Positions 25,831 to 35,522 are shown, numbered from the stretch's first letter. The stretch is 64,000 bases of DNA from an uncultured archaeon (GCA_938034445.1 CALHLD010000005.1:1-64000), one strand, 5' to 3'. The notes: generated by a model from the letters alone, not told the origin. Numbers and translations are program-made.

Positions 25831-28597
25831 CATTCAAATTGTCTTTTAAATCCTTTTTCCTATATTTTTTTGAATATAGTATCCATAACATGATGGCAGC
25901 TGCTACTAGAATTGGTATAAACGTTAATAGAATGTTCCCAGTTTTCCATTCGATGTTCCATTTTGCTTTAACATTATATGGTCTACTCATTTTTAAAGTT
26001 ATCGTGAGTTCGTTGCTTTCAATATCCCCTACCCATTTTTCGAAAGCATAATATGTGAAAAAATCCCTATCTACTGTCAAATCAGAAATGTAGAATGAAA
26101 CTTCAACTCCTTCATTATACCATTTTGTTGGATTTTCTTGAAAATTTTTTGATAGCACTTGAGCGTGTTCTGATGTCACATTGAGAAAATATTGTGTTAC
26201 AAAGACTGCATACAAGTTTGCTGGACCATGCATGACTATTTGTCCTAACGTCGATGTTGTCGTCATGTTACCTTTCCATTCTACAAAAACTTTTCTTATT
26301 CCCTCAGAAACATATATTGTAGAATTCAATATTCTAAATGTTGCTTTCTGTGAAGCATTATACCATCCTGTTCCTTCCACTATTCCATAATCTGATGACA
26401 CTTTTAGATAATACTGGATATAATATGTTATGTTCAAAGTTTTTGGCTTATCCAGCTTAAGGGAAAAGCTTCTTAAGTAGTTTACTATGCTATCATATTT
26501 GCTGTAAGAGAAACAATATCTAATATTTTCTCCAGAATATATGTATGCTGGTGCTTCTACACTAACTTCTTTACCCTCATCGAACCAGTAATCTTCTGTA
26601 AAAGGCTGCACTTTAACAGCTTTAAAATCAAGAACATTTGGGCTCATAATAATATCAAGTTTATACTGTAGTTTCCAAAGAATCTTTTCTATTAACGGTC
26701 CAAGGACAGTTACTTTAGCCTTATAGTCTTCACCAGAATATGATCCAGGTCCACTGCCTTCCCATCCTACAAAAATTATTCTTGTGTTTGTAGTGTTATA
26801 TGATTCTATTGGCAATATTGTGATCTCCACTTTAGTACCGTTTTCGTACCAGTGGTCTGGATTTGATGGAGAAAGATCGTATATGAAATATTTTGGCTTA
26901 TCTACTCTCAACATGTATTCAATAGTGTATTTTACTGTAAATGTTTTATCTGAATCGGCTTTATATGTTATCTGATTTTTTGTTAGGCCAAGTTCTTCCC
27001 AGACTTTAAACTTGTATCTACTGACTGAAGTTATATTTGAAGTGTTTTCTGTTATAAGGTTGACTGTTCCAGCATACGTGTATATTTTTGTGTAGCCGCT
27101 TGAGTTTGTGTAATATTTTGTCCCATTTACAGTAATCATTAGCTTGGGTAATGGATTACCATTTAAGTCTACAGCTTTAATTGTTATCGTTATAGGTTTT
27201 CTAACATCAACTGTCGTCGTTATCGTCGTCTCCTTAAAATCCAAGTTTCCCTCCCATAACGCTTTGAATGTTAATTTGCCTGCAATCGTGGGCTTAAATG
27301 TAAATTTGAAGTTTCCCTTTGAATCTGTTGTTGTCTGTCCTATTTCTGTCCATGTTGTCTGGTTTTCTTGAATATACAATTTTATTGTTTGGTTTGCTAT
27401 GCTTGGTGTTAGTGTGCCTTCAAATGTTATGTTATTTCCTAATCCTATAACATTAGGTATAGCGTTTAATGTAATTTTTGCAAACGGCTTTCTTGTGAAA
27501 GATAAAATTTTTGTTTTTGTACATGCTATAAGGTATTCTGGCTCTTCTTCGCCAAAGACTATAGCAATATCTGCTGCTGTTGTTGATATTGTGTAACTCC
27601 AAAGATTCTCTCCTGCAAACTTTGTTATTCCAACCTTTCCCTCTGAAGTCCATGCAATATAATCAAGATTTTTGTCCCCTAAAATGTTTACTGCATTTTT
27701 AGAAATAATAGTCTTATACCATTCTCCTGTTAATGTACTGTGATATAGGATTGTGCCATTACTTAACCCTAAAGCAACTTTTCTGCCATCGTATGATATC
27801 AAGGATGAAATAAATTGTGTGTTTGAAAGTGTTGCTGTCTCTATAATATATAGTGTGTCTGTTCTAATTAGGTAAAATCTATTCTTTGTTGTCACGGTAG
27901 CAAAAAAGCCGAAGCCTGAAACATCTAATGAGGTTATTGAATCATCTAACCTTATACTCTTGATAATTTTCCCGTTCATTGGATCAATTAGTGTGAGTGT
28001 GCCATCTTCTGAGCCTGCCAATATTCTGTAGAATGAGTTGTCGTAGTCGATTGCCTTTATTTTTGTACCAACTTTTGTATTCCATTTTATTGATAGGTTT
28101 GCTGGCATAATTAAATCTGCTCTTGTAACATTTCCATCTGAAGTAGTATAGACAATAGTATATTCTTTCTCAATGTTTTTTGGCAATATTATGTTTTCGA
28201 CTGTAGCGTTCGCCTTAAATATGAAACTTCTATAGCTTGTCGAATTATATACGCTCACGTATGTGCCGTTAACTATCGAAACAACATATTTTCCACTGTC
28301 ATGTACCTTTACTCCGTCAACTATGTCAACATATCTTGCTGGAAGAATTTCTACTCTCTTGCTTCCGTCCACTGGACTTAATCCTATAACTAGAGACCTG
28401 TTTATTGCGTAAACTATGTTCTGGTCTCCTGTTAAAGAAATTCTATATTTTTCGCTTGCATAGTTTTCTATACTTTTTGTCCATGTTGGAAGGTTATCGT
28501 ATGCTGTTGTTCTACAATTGGGGGTGAAAATTAGGAATATTAGAAAAAGTATGGTTATTGTTGTCTTTTTTATTTCCATCCTATGATTGCTTTGCAT
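25823..28597 (-). CDS. Large surface-anchored beta-propeller / Ig-like / InlB-repeat protein
   Basis: The 924-residue exported protein has a signal/anchor (TITILFLIFLIFTPNC, about residues 13-28). It then has a beta-propeller-like region of repeated blades to about residue 380 (for example GSEDGTLTLIDPMNGKIIKS), one Ig-like domain (PNVIGLGNNITFEGTLTPS) and about four copies of a WYNEGxxV... domain like divergent InlB B-repeats (WYENGTKVEIT, WFDEGKEVSVE, WYNEGVEVSFY). It ends with a transmembrane helix (LLTFIPILVAAAIMLWIL) and a basic tail. It is probably a cell-surface adhesin or S-layer-associated protein. The ATG giving MEIKK (residue 7) is an alternative start. It follows the P-type ATPase gene on the same strand. 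Confidence 0.7.
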   Translation of the reverse strand: MQSNHRMEIKKTTITILFLIFLIFTPNCRTTAYDNLPTWTKSIENYASEKYRISLTGDQNIVYAINRSLVIGLSPVDGSKRVEILPARYVDIVDGVKVHDSGKYVVSIVNGTYVSVYNSTSYRSFIFKANATVENIILPKNIEKEYTIVYTTSDGNVTRADLIMPANLSIKWNTKVGTKIKAIDYDNSFYRILAGSEDGTLTLIDPMNGKIIKSIRLDDSITSLDVSGFGFFATVTTKNRFYLIRTDTLYIIETATLSNTQFISSLISYDGRKVALGLSNGTILYHSTLTGEWYKTIISKNAVNILGDKNLDYIAWTSEGKVGITKFAGENLWSYTISTTAADIAIVFGEEEPEYLIACTKTKILSFTRKPFAKITLNAIPNVIGLGNNITFEGTLTPSIANQTIKLYIQENQTTWTEIGQTTTDSKGNFKFTFKPTIAGKLTFKALWEGNLDFKETTITTTVDVRKPITITIKAVDLNGNPLPKLMITVNGTKYYTNSSGYTKIYTYAGTVNLITENTSNITSVSRYKFKVWEELGLTKNQITYKADSDKTFTVKYTIEYMLRVDKPKYFIYDLSPSNPDHWYENGTKVEITILPIESYNTTNTRIIFVGWEGSGPGSYSGEDYKAKVTVLGPLIEKILWKLQYKLDIIMSPNVLDFKAVKVQPFTEDYWFDEGKEVSVEAPAYIYSGENIRYCFSYSKYDSIVNYLRSFSLKLDKPKTLNITYYIQYYLKVSSDYGIVEGTGWYNASQKATFRILNSTIYVSEGIRKVFVEWKGNMTTTSTLGQIVMHGPANLYAVFVTQYFLNVTSEHAQVLSKNFQENPTKWYNEGVEVSFYISDLTVDRDFFTYYAFEKWVGDIESNELTITLKMSRPYNVKAKWNIEWKTGNILLTFIPILVAAAIMLWILYSKKYRKKDLKDNLNVS

Positions 28598-28616
28598 TAA
28601 CCGTTTTTATTATTTT

Positions 28617-31361
28617 CTATCTACTTTTTATTCTACCCATAATCGCTTTTGCAACTTCTACGGCTACAAATATTATTGTTGCTGAAGCTATTCCAAGAAT
28701 CCAATCTTGTAATGTTGGATATGTTATTCCAAAGGCTTCATGTAGTGATGGTGTGTAGAGGACTATTAGCTGTAGCGCTAATGAGCTTGCTATTGCAAGC
28801 CAAAGGTACCTGTTTGAAAATGGTTTAGCTTTCACAATTGGGTGGCTGAGTGAATGGCATGATAGGGCTATAACGAGTTCGCATACAATCATTGTTGTAA
28901 AAAGTTCTGTTCTAGGTTCAATAAGTTCTGTTTCATTAAATGTGCTAAAGTATGTCGTTTCTGTCGATATTGTGAATAGGAAATTCCACAATAGTATAGT
29001 TGTAAGTAGTGCCGGAAGTATTATAAAGAATGTTGCAAACTCCCTTCTCTTCATTAAACTTGATTTAGGATCTCTAGGCTTCCTTCTCATCACATCTTCT
29101 TCTGGAGGATCTACTCCTAATGCGATTGCAGGTAACCCGTCTGTTGTAAGGTTTACCCAAAGGATCTGTACAGCCGTCAATGGTAATGGTAAGCCTGCTA
29201 ATGTTGCAACAAGCATTATAGCGATTTCAGAAATGTTACATTGTAAAAGGTATGTTAGATATTTTTTAATGTTGTCAAAGATTCTTCTTCCCTCCTTAAC
29301 CGCGTTCACTATTGTTGAAAAGTTGTCGTCTGCCAAGATCATGTCAGAAGTTTCCTTTGTAACTTCTGTTCCAGTTATTCCCATCGCTACTCCTATATCA
29401 GCCATCTTTAATGCTGCCGCATCATTTATTCCATCACCTGTCATGGCGACGACATAGCCTTTATTCTTTAACGCTTTAACAATCTTTGTCTTATGTTCTG
29501 GAGAAACTCTTGCGTAAACCTTAACATCTTCCACAATCTTATTAAATTCTTCCTCCGGTATCTTTTCAAGCTCAGCTCCAGTTAACACCAGATTATCTTC
29601 TTCGCTCAAGAGTCCAAGCTCCTTTGCAACCGCTACAGCTGTAAGCTTATGGTCTCCTGTAATCATCACAACCTTTATTCCAGCATCCTTACAGAGTTTT
29701 ATCGCATCCTTTACCTCCTCTCTTGGAGGATCTATCATTCCCTCTATACCCAAGAATATGAAGTCCTTCTCAAACTCCTTCTCGTCTATCTTTTCAGGAA
29801 CTTCTTTAACCTCCTTGTAGGCTATCGCAAGGTTTCTTAACGCCTCTGAAGCCATTTTCTCGTTAACTTCTAAAATCTTTCTTTTTTCTTCTTCAGTAAG
29901 CTTAACACGCTTTCCATCTTTCATGATCCACTTACATCTTTCTAAAACGACTTCAGGAGCTCCCTTCATTGCAACAAACTTTTTACCACCTTCTGGCATA
30001 TTGTGAACTGTAGTCATCCTCTTTCTTTCGGAGGTAAATGGAATCTCGTTAATTCTGGGATATTTGCTCAGTTCCTCCTCTGCTATTCCAGCCTTTTTAG
30101 CTGCTACAATCAGAGCACCTTCTGTAGTATCTCCGCTAACACTCCATCTACCGCTTTCATAGAACAGTTTTGCGTCATTGCATAGGGCTGAAGCCTTTAG
30201 AAGCATTTTCAGGGTTTCCATCTTTAAGGGTTCAATCTTTTTTCCATCAAAATAAAATTCACCTTTAGGCTCATAGCCTACACCACTAACTTCAATCATC
30301 TTATCTTCAACAAAAATTCTTTTAACTGTCATTTCACCTTTGGTCATGGTACCAGTTTTATCCGCACAAATTATCGAAGTACTTCCCAATGTTTCAACCG
30401 CAGGCAATCTTCTAACGATAGCCTTCCTTTTAGCCATCTCGTACATTCCAATTGCCAGAGAGCCTGTTACAACCGCAGGCAATGCTTCTGGAACCGCTGC
30501 AACAGCCAAACTTATACCCCAAAGTATCATCTCAATCAACTCATATCCTCTCAATATTCCAAGAAAAGCGACTAGACCACAGACACTGAGTGCAAAGATT
30601 GTCAACCATTTACCTATAGCATTCATCCTCTTCTCTAAAGGTGTTTCAACCTTTTCCTCTTCTTGCACTGTTTTAGCGATCTTACCGAACTCCGTATTCA
30701 TACCTGTGGCTACAACAACACCTAAACCTCTACCATAAGTTACTATAGTGCCACTAAAAGCCATATTCACCCTATCAGAGACTATAGTGTTTTCTGGCAA
30801 AGGTTCAACAGTTTTTTCTACTGGAATAGATTCTCCTGTTAGGGGAGCTTCATCAATTTTCAAATTATATACTTCAACAAGTCTTATGTCTGCTGGAACC
30901 CTATCACCAGCCCTTAAAACAGCAATATCTCCTGGAACAATATCTTTAGAAGATATAACCCTTTCTCTTCCCTCCCTTATTACTGTAGCCGATGGTGCTG
31001 CAAGCTTCTTCAAAAGTTGCACAGCCTTTTCAGAACGATATTCTTGAACAAAGCCTAAAACTGCTGACGCTACAACTATAGCGAATATTACTATTGCATC
31101 AAGCACCTCTCCAATAAGTAGCGAAAATCCTGTAGCCGCAATCAAAAGTATAATGAGAATATTCTCGAATTGTTCAATAAAAATTTTCCATGCTGGCGTC
31201 GCCTTTTCTCTAATTATCTCATTGAATCCGTAGGTTGCAAGTCTTTTTCTAGCCTCTTCCTCCTTCAACCCTTCAATTGACGTACCAACCTTCTCCAACA
31301 CTTCGTTTATATTAAGCGCATGCCATTTTATTTCAGATTTAAGCGCCATGAACTTATCCAT
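28617..31361 (-). CDS. P-type Ca2+-transporting ATPase (P2A-like)
   Basis: This is a 914-residue P2-type cation pump. An N-terminal cation-ATPase cytoplasmic domain precedes the actuator loop EAPLTGES. The M4 ion-binding motif PEALPAVVT matches the PEGLPAV of Ca2+ pumps. The phosphorylation site is ICADKTGTMTKG, the nucleotide-binding region includes MKGAPEVVLERC, and the hinge is MTGDGINDAAALKMADIG. M5-M6 are also present (NISEIAIML, LWVNLTTDGLPA). NLTTDG in M6 favours Ca2+ over Na+/K+ or H+. A minus-strand TATA-like TTTATAAAAA lies just upstream (31381-31391). Confidence 0.92.
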   Translation of the reverse strand: MDKFMALKSEIKWHALNINEVLEKVGTSIEGLKEEEARKRLATYGFNEIIREKATPAWKIFIEQFENILIILLIAATGFSLLIGEVLDAIVIFAIVVASAVLGFVQEYRSEKAVQLLKKLAAPSATVIREGRERVISSKDIVPGDIAVLRAGDRVPADIRLVEVYNLKIDEAPLTGESIPVEKTVEPLPENTIVSDRVNMAFSGTIVTYGRGLGVVVATGMNTEFGKIAKTVQEEEKVETPLEKRMNAIGKWLTIFALSVCGLVAFLGILRGYELIEMILWGISLAVAAVPEALPAVVTGSLAIGMYEMAKRKAIVRRLPAVETLGSTSIICADKTGTMTKGEMTVKRIFVEDKMIEVSGVGYEPKGEFYFDGKKIEPLKMETLKMLLKASALCNDAKLFYESGRWSVSGDTTEGALIVAAKKAGIAEEELSKYPRINEIPFTSERKRMTTVHNMPEGGKKFVAMKGAPEVVLERCKWIMKDGKRVKLTEEEKRKILEVNEKMASEALRNLAIAYKEVKEVPEKIDEKEFEKDFIFLGIEGMIDPPREEVKDAIKLCKDAGIKVVMITGDHKLTAVAVAKELGLLSEEDNLVLTGAELEKIPEEEFNKIVEDVKVYARVSPEHKTKIVKALKNKGYVVAMTGDGINDAAALKMADIGVAMGITGTEVTKETSDMILADDNFSTIVNAVKEGRRIFDNIKKYLTYLLQCNISEIAIMLVATLAGLPLPLTAVQILWVNLTTDGLPAIALGVDPPEEDVMRRKPRDPKSSLMKRREFATFFIILPALLTTILLWNFLFTISTETTYFSTFNETELIEPRTELFTTMIVCELVIALSCHSLSHPIVKAKPFSNRYLWLAIASSLALQLIVLYTPSLHEAFGITYPTLQDWILGIASATIIFVAVEVAKAIMGRIKSR

Positions 31362-31450
31362 CCTATTTTTAGGTTAAAAATTTTTATAAACTTTAATTGA
31401 TAATCAAGGCTTTAAAAGAATAATGTAGTCAACTTAATTAGGTTAGCAAA

Positions 31451-31460
31451 CCTATAAATA
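31451..31460 (+). promoter_or_regulatory. TATA box for the small membrane protein
   Basis: CCTATAAATA is a near-consensus archaeal TATA box ending 20 nt before the ATG at 31480, implying a leaderless transcript. Confidence 0.6.
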
Positions 31461-31479
31461 GTATGTACTGGGAAGATGT

Positions 31480-31875
31480 ATGTTAATGATTGCATTAATT
31501 CCAATAGTACTTATTTTTGTAATTGGTCTTTTAATAATTATTTGGGCTATTGCCTCAATTCCAGTGTACGTTTCTGCAAAAATATTGACTTCCGGTAAAT
31601 CAACCCTTTTCCAATCAATGATCGCCACCCTGTTTGGTTCAATAGTTTACATTATAGCATTATCTATCTCACACATAATTTTCCATTCATTTATAATCTC
31701 TTTTTTGGTAGCATACTTACTTTACATTTGGACTTTTAAGTCAATATTTGGTGTAGGCTGGCTTAAGGCTATAGGAATATCTATTTTAGCCATAATATTC
31801 ACACTAATCATCCAGACTCTATTGGCGGAATTATGGTCTATAACTTTCATACCTTCTCCGAAATGGGCAATATGA
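31480..31875 (+). CDS. Small integral membrane protein (4 TM)
   Basis: The 131-residue protein has four predicted helices: VLIFVIGLLIIIWAIASIPV, FGSIVYIIALSISHIIFH, SFLVAYLLYIWTF and AIGISILAIIFTLIIQTLL. A conserved-looking basic loop with AKILTSGKST lies between the first two. No catalytic residues are evident and I do not recognise a family. It is divergent from the Ca2+ ATPase and followed by the GalT-like gene. Confidence 0.65.
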   Translation: MLMIALIPIVLIFVIGLLIIIWAIASIPVYVSAKILTSGKSTLFQSMIATLFGSIVYIIALSISHIIFHSFIISFLVAYLLYIWTFKSIFGVGWLKAIGISILAIIFTLIIQTLLAELWSITFIPSPKWAI

Positions 31876-31884
31876 TTACTAAAC

Positions 31885-31914
31885 TTTTTATATTCGAAGA
31901 CCTAAGAATTTAGG
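31885..31914 (+). promoter_or_regulatory. Promoter and dyad of the GalT-like gene
   Basis: TTTTTATATT (31885-31894) is the TATA box. The dyad CCTAA-GAAT-TTAGG (31901-31914) covers the expected start site just before ATG 31922, a position suited to a repressor. Confidence 0.45.
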
Positions 31915-31921
31915 ATTTCAA

Positions 31922-32962
31922 ATGAGTATACAGTTTATAAAGGAAGTGAAATATGCAAGGCTTCTGTCACCTTTAAAAGATTATCAAGTGGATGAACAGG
32001 CTGTTGAGCATAGGTTTGACCCCCTACTAAATAGGGAGACAGTTATAACCCCTGGGCGTTTCCAGTATGTGAAAAGGCTGTTTGAGTCTAATGAAAAAGA
32101 TATTGTGGATGTTGTAGAAGGTACTAGAGTCAACTGTCCATTTTGTCCAGAAAGAATTCAAGCATCTACACCTAAGTTTCCAAAGGAAATCGTGAAAGAA
32201 GGAAGGATTGTTGTTGGAGAAACAGTACTTTTTCCAAGCCTCTTTGCACATATGGACTATAATGCTGTAGGCGTCTTATGTAAAGAGCATTATCTGAAAC
32301 TTAATGAGATCCATGAAAAATTGTATGATGGCATTAGGGCTGGACTTATTTGGATAAAAAGCCTTCACAAATATGATAGTAATATCAAATATGCATGCTT
32401 TATAGAAAACTATTTTCCACCATCTGGCTCAACAGTAGTACATCCTCACATCCAAGTTTTAGCCAGCGAGCTACCCTTTAACATGCTAAAGGAGCTTTTA
32501 AGCAAAAGTGAAGCCTACTTTAAAAGTAATGGAACAAACTATTGGATAGACCTAATAGATGTTGAAAGGAAGGGAGAACGTTTTGTAAGCGAATCAGATG
32601 ATGTCGTCTGGTTAACTCCGTTTGCGCCAATGTACACTTACGAGGTTTTGGCTGTAAGTAAAAGTCTCTCAAACTTTCAAGAATTAGATGACAATACTAT
32701 CAGAGAATTTGTGAACGGTGTAAAATGTGTACTAAACTTTTTCCAAGAAGAAGGTCTCTCATCATTTAACATGGTCTTCTACTCAGGCCCATTGGGTGAA
32801 GATTCAAAAAACTATTTTAGAATCGGTATGAAGATTATAGGCCGTGCCGGATACCGTTTTCCCTTTGTTAGCGATATATGGGGGCTGCAAACATTAATGA
32901 TGGAGGGTGAAGCATACGAAACTCCTGAAGCCATGGCTAAAAAGCTTAAACAACACTTCTAA
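31922..32962 (+). CDS. GalT-like nucleotidyltransferase (HIT superfamily)
   Basis: The 346-residue protein resembles galactose-1-phosphate uridylyltransferase. It has ETVITPGRFQYVKR, a zinc-knuckle NCPFCPE (about 75), SLFAHMDYNAVGVLCKEH, and the active-site VVHPHIQ (HPHxQ, about 178), whose central His is uridylylated in GalT. The second half has LTPFAPMYTYEV and SFNMVFYSGP as in GalT C-terminal repeats. The sugar-phosphate substrate is not certain; ADP-sugar phosphorylase-type activities are known in relatives. A ROK sugar kinase is elsewhere in the window (44 kb) but is not linked. Confidence 0.75.
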   Translation: MSIQFIKEVKYARLLSPLKDYQVDEQAVEHRFDPLLNRETVITPGRFQYVKRLFESNEKDIVDVVEGTRVNCPFCPERIQASTPKFPKEIVKEGRIVVGETVLFPSLFAHMDYNAVGVLCKEHYLKLNEIHEKLYDGIRAGLIWIKSLHKYDSNIKYACFIENYFPPSGSTVVHPHIQVLASELPFNMLKELLSKSEAYFKSNGTNYWIDLIDVERKGERFVSESDDVVWLTPFAPMYTYEVLAVSKSLSNFQELDDNTIREFVNGVKCVLNFFQEEGLSSFNMVFYSGPLGEDSKNYFRIGMKIIGRAGYRFPFVSDIWGLQTLMMEGEAYETPEAMAKKLKQHF

Positions 32963-32963
32963 T

Positions 32964-33650
32964 TCACACATGAGCATCACATTCTACTCCCATATACGTG
33001 CCAACGAAAGGTTTCCTCCTATTCTCACACTTTCTAGGACAGTACATGCACGCAACATATTCTTCTGAAACTGCAAAGATTCCTGAAGAAGACTTTCTAG
33101 GCACCATAAGAAAACTCTCTGTTAAATTTACACCAATATGCTTCCACGGCTCTATCATCTTGAATATAACCTCCTGCTGTTTGATATCGAAAAGGTCGCC
33201 TCTACCGGTGCCCGGAGCAAAACTTGAAACCTTACCCCCCAATCTACACTCAACAATTCCCTTTACATGCTCTCTTGCTTTACTAAGAAGGTAGTCTCCA
33301 ACTGACTCGAGAACAAATGCCTTGATAACACTTTCTTTAGCTAACTCTGAAGCTTTTCTTTCAACATCCCCACCAACAGTTACAACGTAAATTACTATAG
33401 GCTGCCCAACTCTTAACCTGTCAGAAAGGATTTTACTCTCAAACATATGTTCTCCTCCAACATAAACCTTTAACCCATCAATTCTTTTAACATTAGTAAA
33501 TGCGAGTAATGCTTTAGGTTTGGCTAAGGACACACCTACTTCCAAAATTTTCTGGACTTCCTTTTCATCAACTCTCCTAATCTTTTTCAGTTCAATAAAC
33601 TCCCCTAAACTTATATTCAAGGGAATATTATCAACGACTTCAAGTCGCAT
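32964..33650 (-). CDS. Methionine-synthase-activation-domain-like protein with Cys-rich tail
   Basis: The 228-residue protein contains SFAPGTGRGDLFDIKQQEVI and a region reading GVNLTESFLMVPRKSSSGIFAV. These correspond to the SPGY...Q..I and V.LTES.MM.P.SSVSG segments of the B12-dependent methionine synthase activation domain. It ends with ACMYCPRKCENRRK, adding a Cys cluster. Stand-alone versions often serve corrinoid methyltransferases in archaea and anaerobic bacteria, probably in reductive reactivation of Co(II). No methyltransferase gene lies next to it here. Confidence 0.6.
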   Translation of the reverse strand: MRLEVVDNIPLNISLGEFIELKKIRRVDEKEVQKILEVGVSLAKPKALLAFTNVKRIDGLKVYVGGEHMFESKILSDRLRVGQPIVIYVVTVGGDVERKASELAKESVIKAFVLESVGDYLLSKAREHVKGIVECRLGGKVSSFAPGTGRGDLFDIKQQEVIFKMIEPWKHIGVNLTESFLMVPRKSSSGIFAVSEEYVACMYCPRKCENRRKPFVGTYMGVECDAHV

Positions 33651-33713
33651 ATCTCAACTTTAAAAAGTTTCATATATAAATTAAAAAATTTATTGTAACC
33701 CGATGATCCAAAA

Positions 33714-34100
33714 TTATCCAACTCTGCCCAAACAGTAAAAGCATTCTCCAATATCATATGGTTTTATAAACTGTTTATGCAGCTGGCAAAGTAAACCTTT
33801 AGACCTTATAAGCCTACATATTTCACAGACTTTAGAGATCAGCTCCGTTTGGCTTAAACTACCTTCAAAAAACTTTTCACTCAACCAAACAACTTTATCG
33901 TAAACTTCCTTATCATTTTCCAAATTTAATGTGATCCCCCTGTAGCCTCTAAAATACATACTTACTGCTGATTGGCTTATCCCCAAAGTTTTTGCTATAT
34001 CCTTTTGTCTCAAATGATGTTTTTTTGAAAGCTCCCTAGCTATTAAGGCTCTAATATTTGGCAATATCGTTTTAGCTACAACCTCACATGGCACGAACAT
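33714..34100 (-). CDS. XRE-like helix-turn-helix regulator with Cys-rich C-terminus
   Basis: The HTH (HHLRQKDIAKTLGISQSAVSMYF) is followed by a helical segment and a Cys/His-rich tail (CEICRLI, LLCQLHKQF, CFYCLG) that could bind metal or an Fe-S cluster. The ORF-track start at 34145 would place the N-terminus inside the promoter. Met-16 (ATG 34100, MFVPCEVV) is the likely start, lying about 26 nt from a TATA box on the minus strand, giving 128 residues. It is divergent from the hemerythrin-PAS gene and is probably its redox-responsive regulator. Confidence 0.7.
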   Translation of the reverse strand: MFVPCEVVAKTILPNIRALIARELSKKHHLRQKDIAKTLGISQSAVSMYFRGYRGITLNLENDKEVYDKVVWLSEKFFEGSLSQTELISKVCEICRLIRSKGLLCQLHKQFIKPYDIGECFYCLGRVG

Positions 34101-34125
34101 TTCTATCACCCAGTATAGGAAAAAG

Positions 34126-34164
34126 ATATAAATATACTTTATCACAATAGTAATATGCGCATAT
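34126..34164. promoter_or_regulatory. Shared divergent promoter with ATATGCGCATAT palindrome
   Basis: GATATAAATATAC (34126-34138) can serve as a TATA box in both directions. ATATGCGCATAT (34153-34164) is a perfect 12-bp palindrome lying at the predicted transcript start of the hemerythrin-PAS gene. It is a good candidate site for the divergent HTH protein. Confidence 0.55.
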
Positions 34165-34183
34165 AATTTAAAGGTGAAAAAAG

Positions 34184-35407
34184 ATGAAAAAAGAATTTGA
34201 AAAAAAGAAGGATGTTTTAAAACAAATTATTAGGGAACTTCATTCTGGCGCCTTGCCAAAGGACATTAAAGAAAGGTTCGCATCAGTTTTGGAAGGGCTT
34301 AAGCCGGAAGAAATTGCGATGGTTGAAGAAGAACTAGTTAATGAAGGTTTGTCAAGGGACGAAATAAGACGCTTATGTGATGTGCACTTAGAGGTTTTCA
34401 GGGAACAGTTAGAGAAGGAAAGATTAAACATTGGGGAAGATCATCCAATAAATATTCTTATGGAGGAGCATAAAATCATGCTTTCTTTAGCTGAAAAACT
34501 TGTGATATTATCACAGAACCTTGAAACCGTAAACGAGCTAAACCAATTCAAAGAAATATTTCATCACATAGAACATATTGTAAAAGATTTCATTGATTCA
34601 GAAAAGCATTATCTAAGAGAAGAAAACGTCCTCTTTCCCCTTCTTGAGAAACATGGTGTGACAGAACCTCCTGCAATAATGTGGATGGAGCATAATCAGA
34701 TAAGGGAAAAGAAGAACACACTGAAAGGTCTCATAGAAGGGCATACAATTCCGCCTTCAGAAGGTTTCTTAATAAATTTAAGAAATGTTTCAGCTGAACT
34801 TAAAAATCTTTTAAACAGTCACTTCTATAAAGAAAATAACATACTATTTCCAACAGCATTAAACCTAATATCTCATGAAGAGTGGATTGTTGCAAGAAAA
34901 GATTTTGATGAAGTTGGCTACTGTTGCTTTACACCACCTATACCTCATAAACTAGAAGAAAAGACACCTTTTATGGAAGAAAAGGCGGTACATGAAGGCC
35001 AAATAGAATTTGAGACAGGCTCCTTGACAAAGGATGAAATAGAAGCAATATTAAACTCCTTACCCGTAGACATAACATTTGTTGACGCGAACGATTCAGT
35101 AAAATACTTTAACAAGGCTGAAAAGAGAATCTTTGTTAGAACGAGATCTGTTTTAGGTAGAAAGGTTCAAATGTGTCATCCTCAAAAAAGCATTCATATA
35201 GTAAACAAGATACTTGATTCATTTAGGAAAGGGGAAAAAGATGTGGCAGAATTCTGGATAAACATGAACGGGCGACTTATACACATAAGATACTTTCCGG
35301 TGAGAGACAAAAACGGCAAATACCTTGGAACAATGGAAGTAACACAGGATATCACAGAAATCAAAAAGCTAGAAGGGGAAAAAAGACTACTGGACTGGAA
35401 AGAGTAG
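34184..35407 (+). CDS. DUF438-hemerythrin-PAS sensor protein
   Basis: The 407-residue cytosolic protein has three parts. The first is a DUF438-type helical domain (KQIIRELHSGALPKDIKERF). The second is a hemerythrin-like HHE domain (about 85-235) with di-iron ligands in MEEHKIMLS, HHIEHI, LREENVLFP, MEHNQIRE and SHFYKENNILFPTA. The third is a C-terminal PAS domain (DITFVDANDSVKYFNKAEKR through GTMEVTQDITEIKKL). Such proteins bind O2 or NO, or sense redox state. No kinase or DNA-binding output is present, so it probably signals through a partner such as the divergent HTH protein. Confidence 0.87.
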   Translation: MKKEFEKKKDVLKQIIRELHSGALPKDIKERFASVLEGLKPEEIAMVEEELVNEGLSRDEIRRLCDVHLEVFREQLEKERLNIGEDHPINILMEEHKIMLSLAEKLVILSQNLETVNELNQFKEIFHHIEHIVKDFIDSEKHYLREENVLFPLLEKHGVTEPPAIMWMEHNQIREKKNTLKGLIEGHTIPPSEGFLINLRNVSAELKNLLNSHFYKENNILFPTALNLISHEEWIVARKDFDEVGYCCFTPPIPHKLEEKTPFMEEKAVHEGQIEFETGSLTKDEIEAILNSLPVDITFVDANDSVKYFNKAEKRIFVRTRSVLGRKVQMCHPQKSIHIVNKILDSFRKGEKDVAEFWINMNGRLIHIRYFPVRDKNGKYLGTMEVTQDITEIKKLEGEKRLLDWKE

Positions 35408-35522
35408 CGTATAGCCTTCTATCTATAATCAAATTTCTCTTTTAAAAGAATTTTTTATTTCAGGTTTTACTTTACCAAAATTTTTTTGCAATTATACTAT
35501 TAAAGGGGTTTCCTTTTAATGT

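Noticed and set aside
28942-29457. 171-aa and similar long antisense ORFs over the P-type ATPase, lysS, cdc48 and ppsA
   Set aside because: They lie opposite strongly conserved genes and have the Ser/Leu-rich composition of reverse-strand shadows.
34101-34145. 15-residue N-terminal extension of the HTH protein
   Set aside because: It lies in the promoter and is a run of hydrophobic and aromatic residues translated from TATA-rich DNA.
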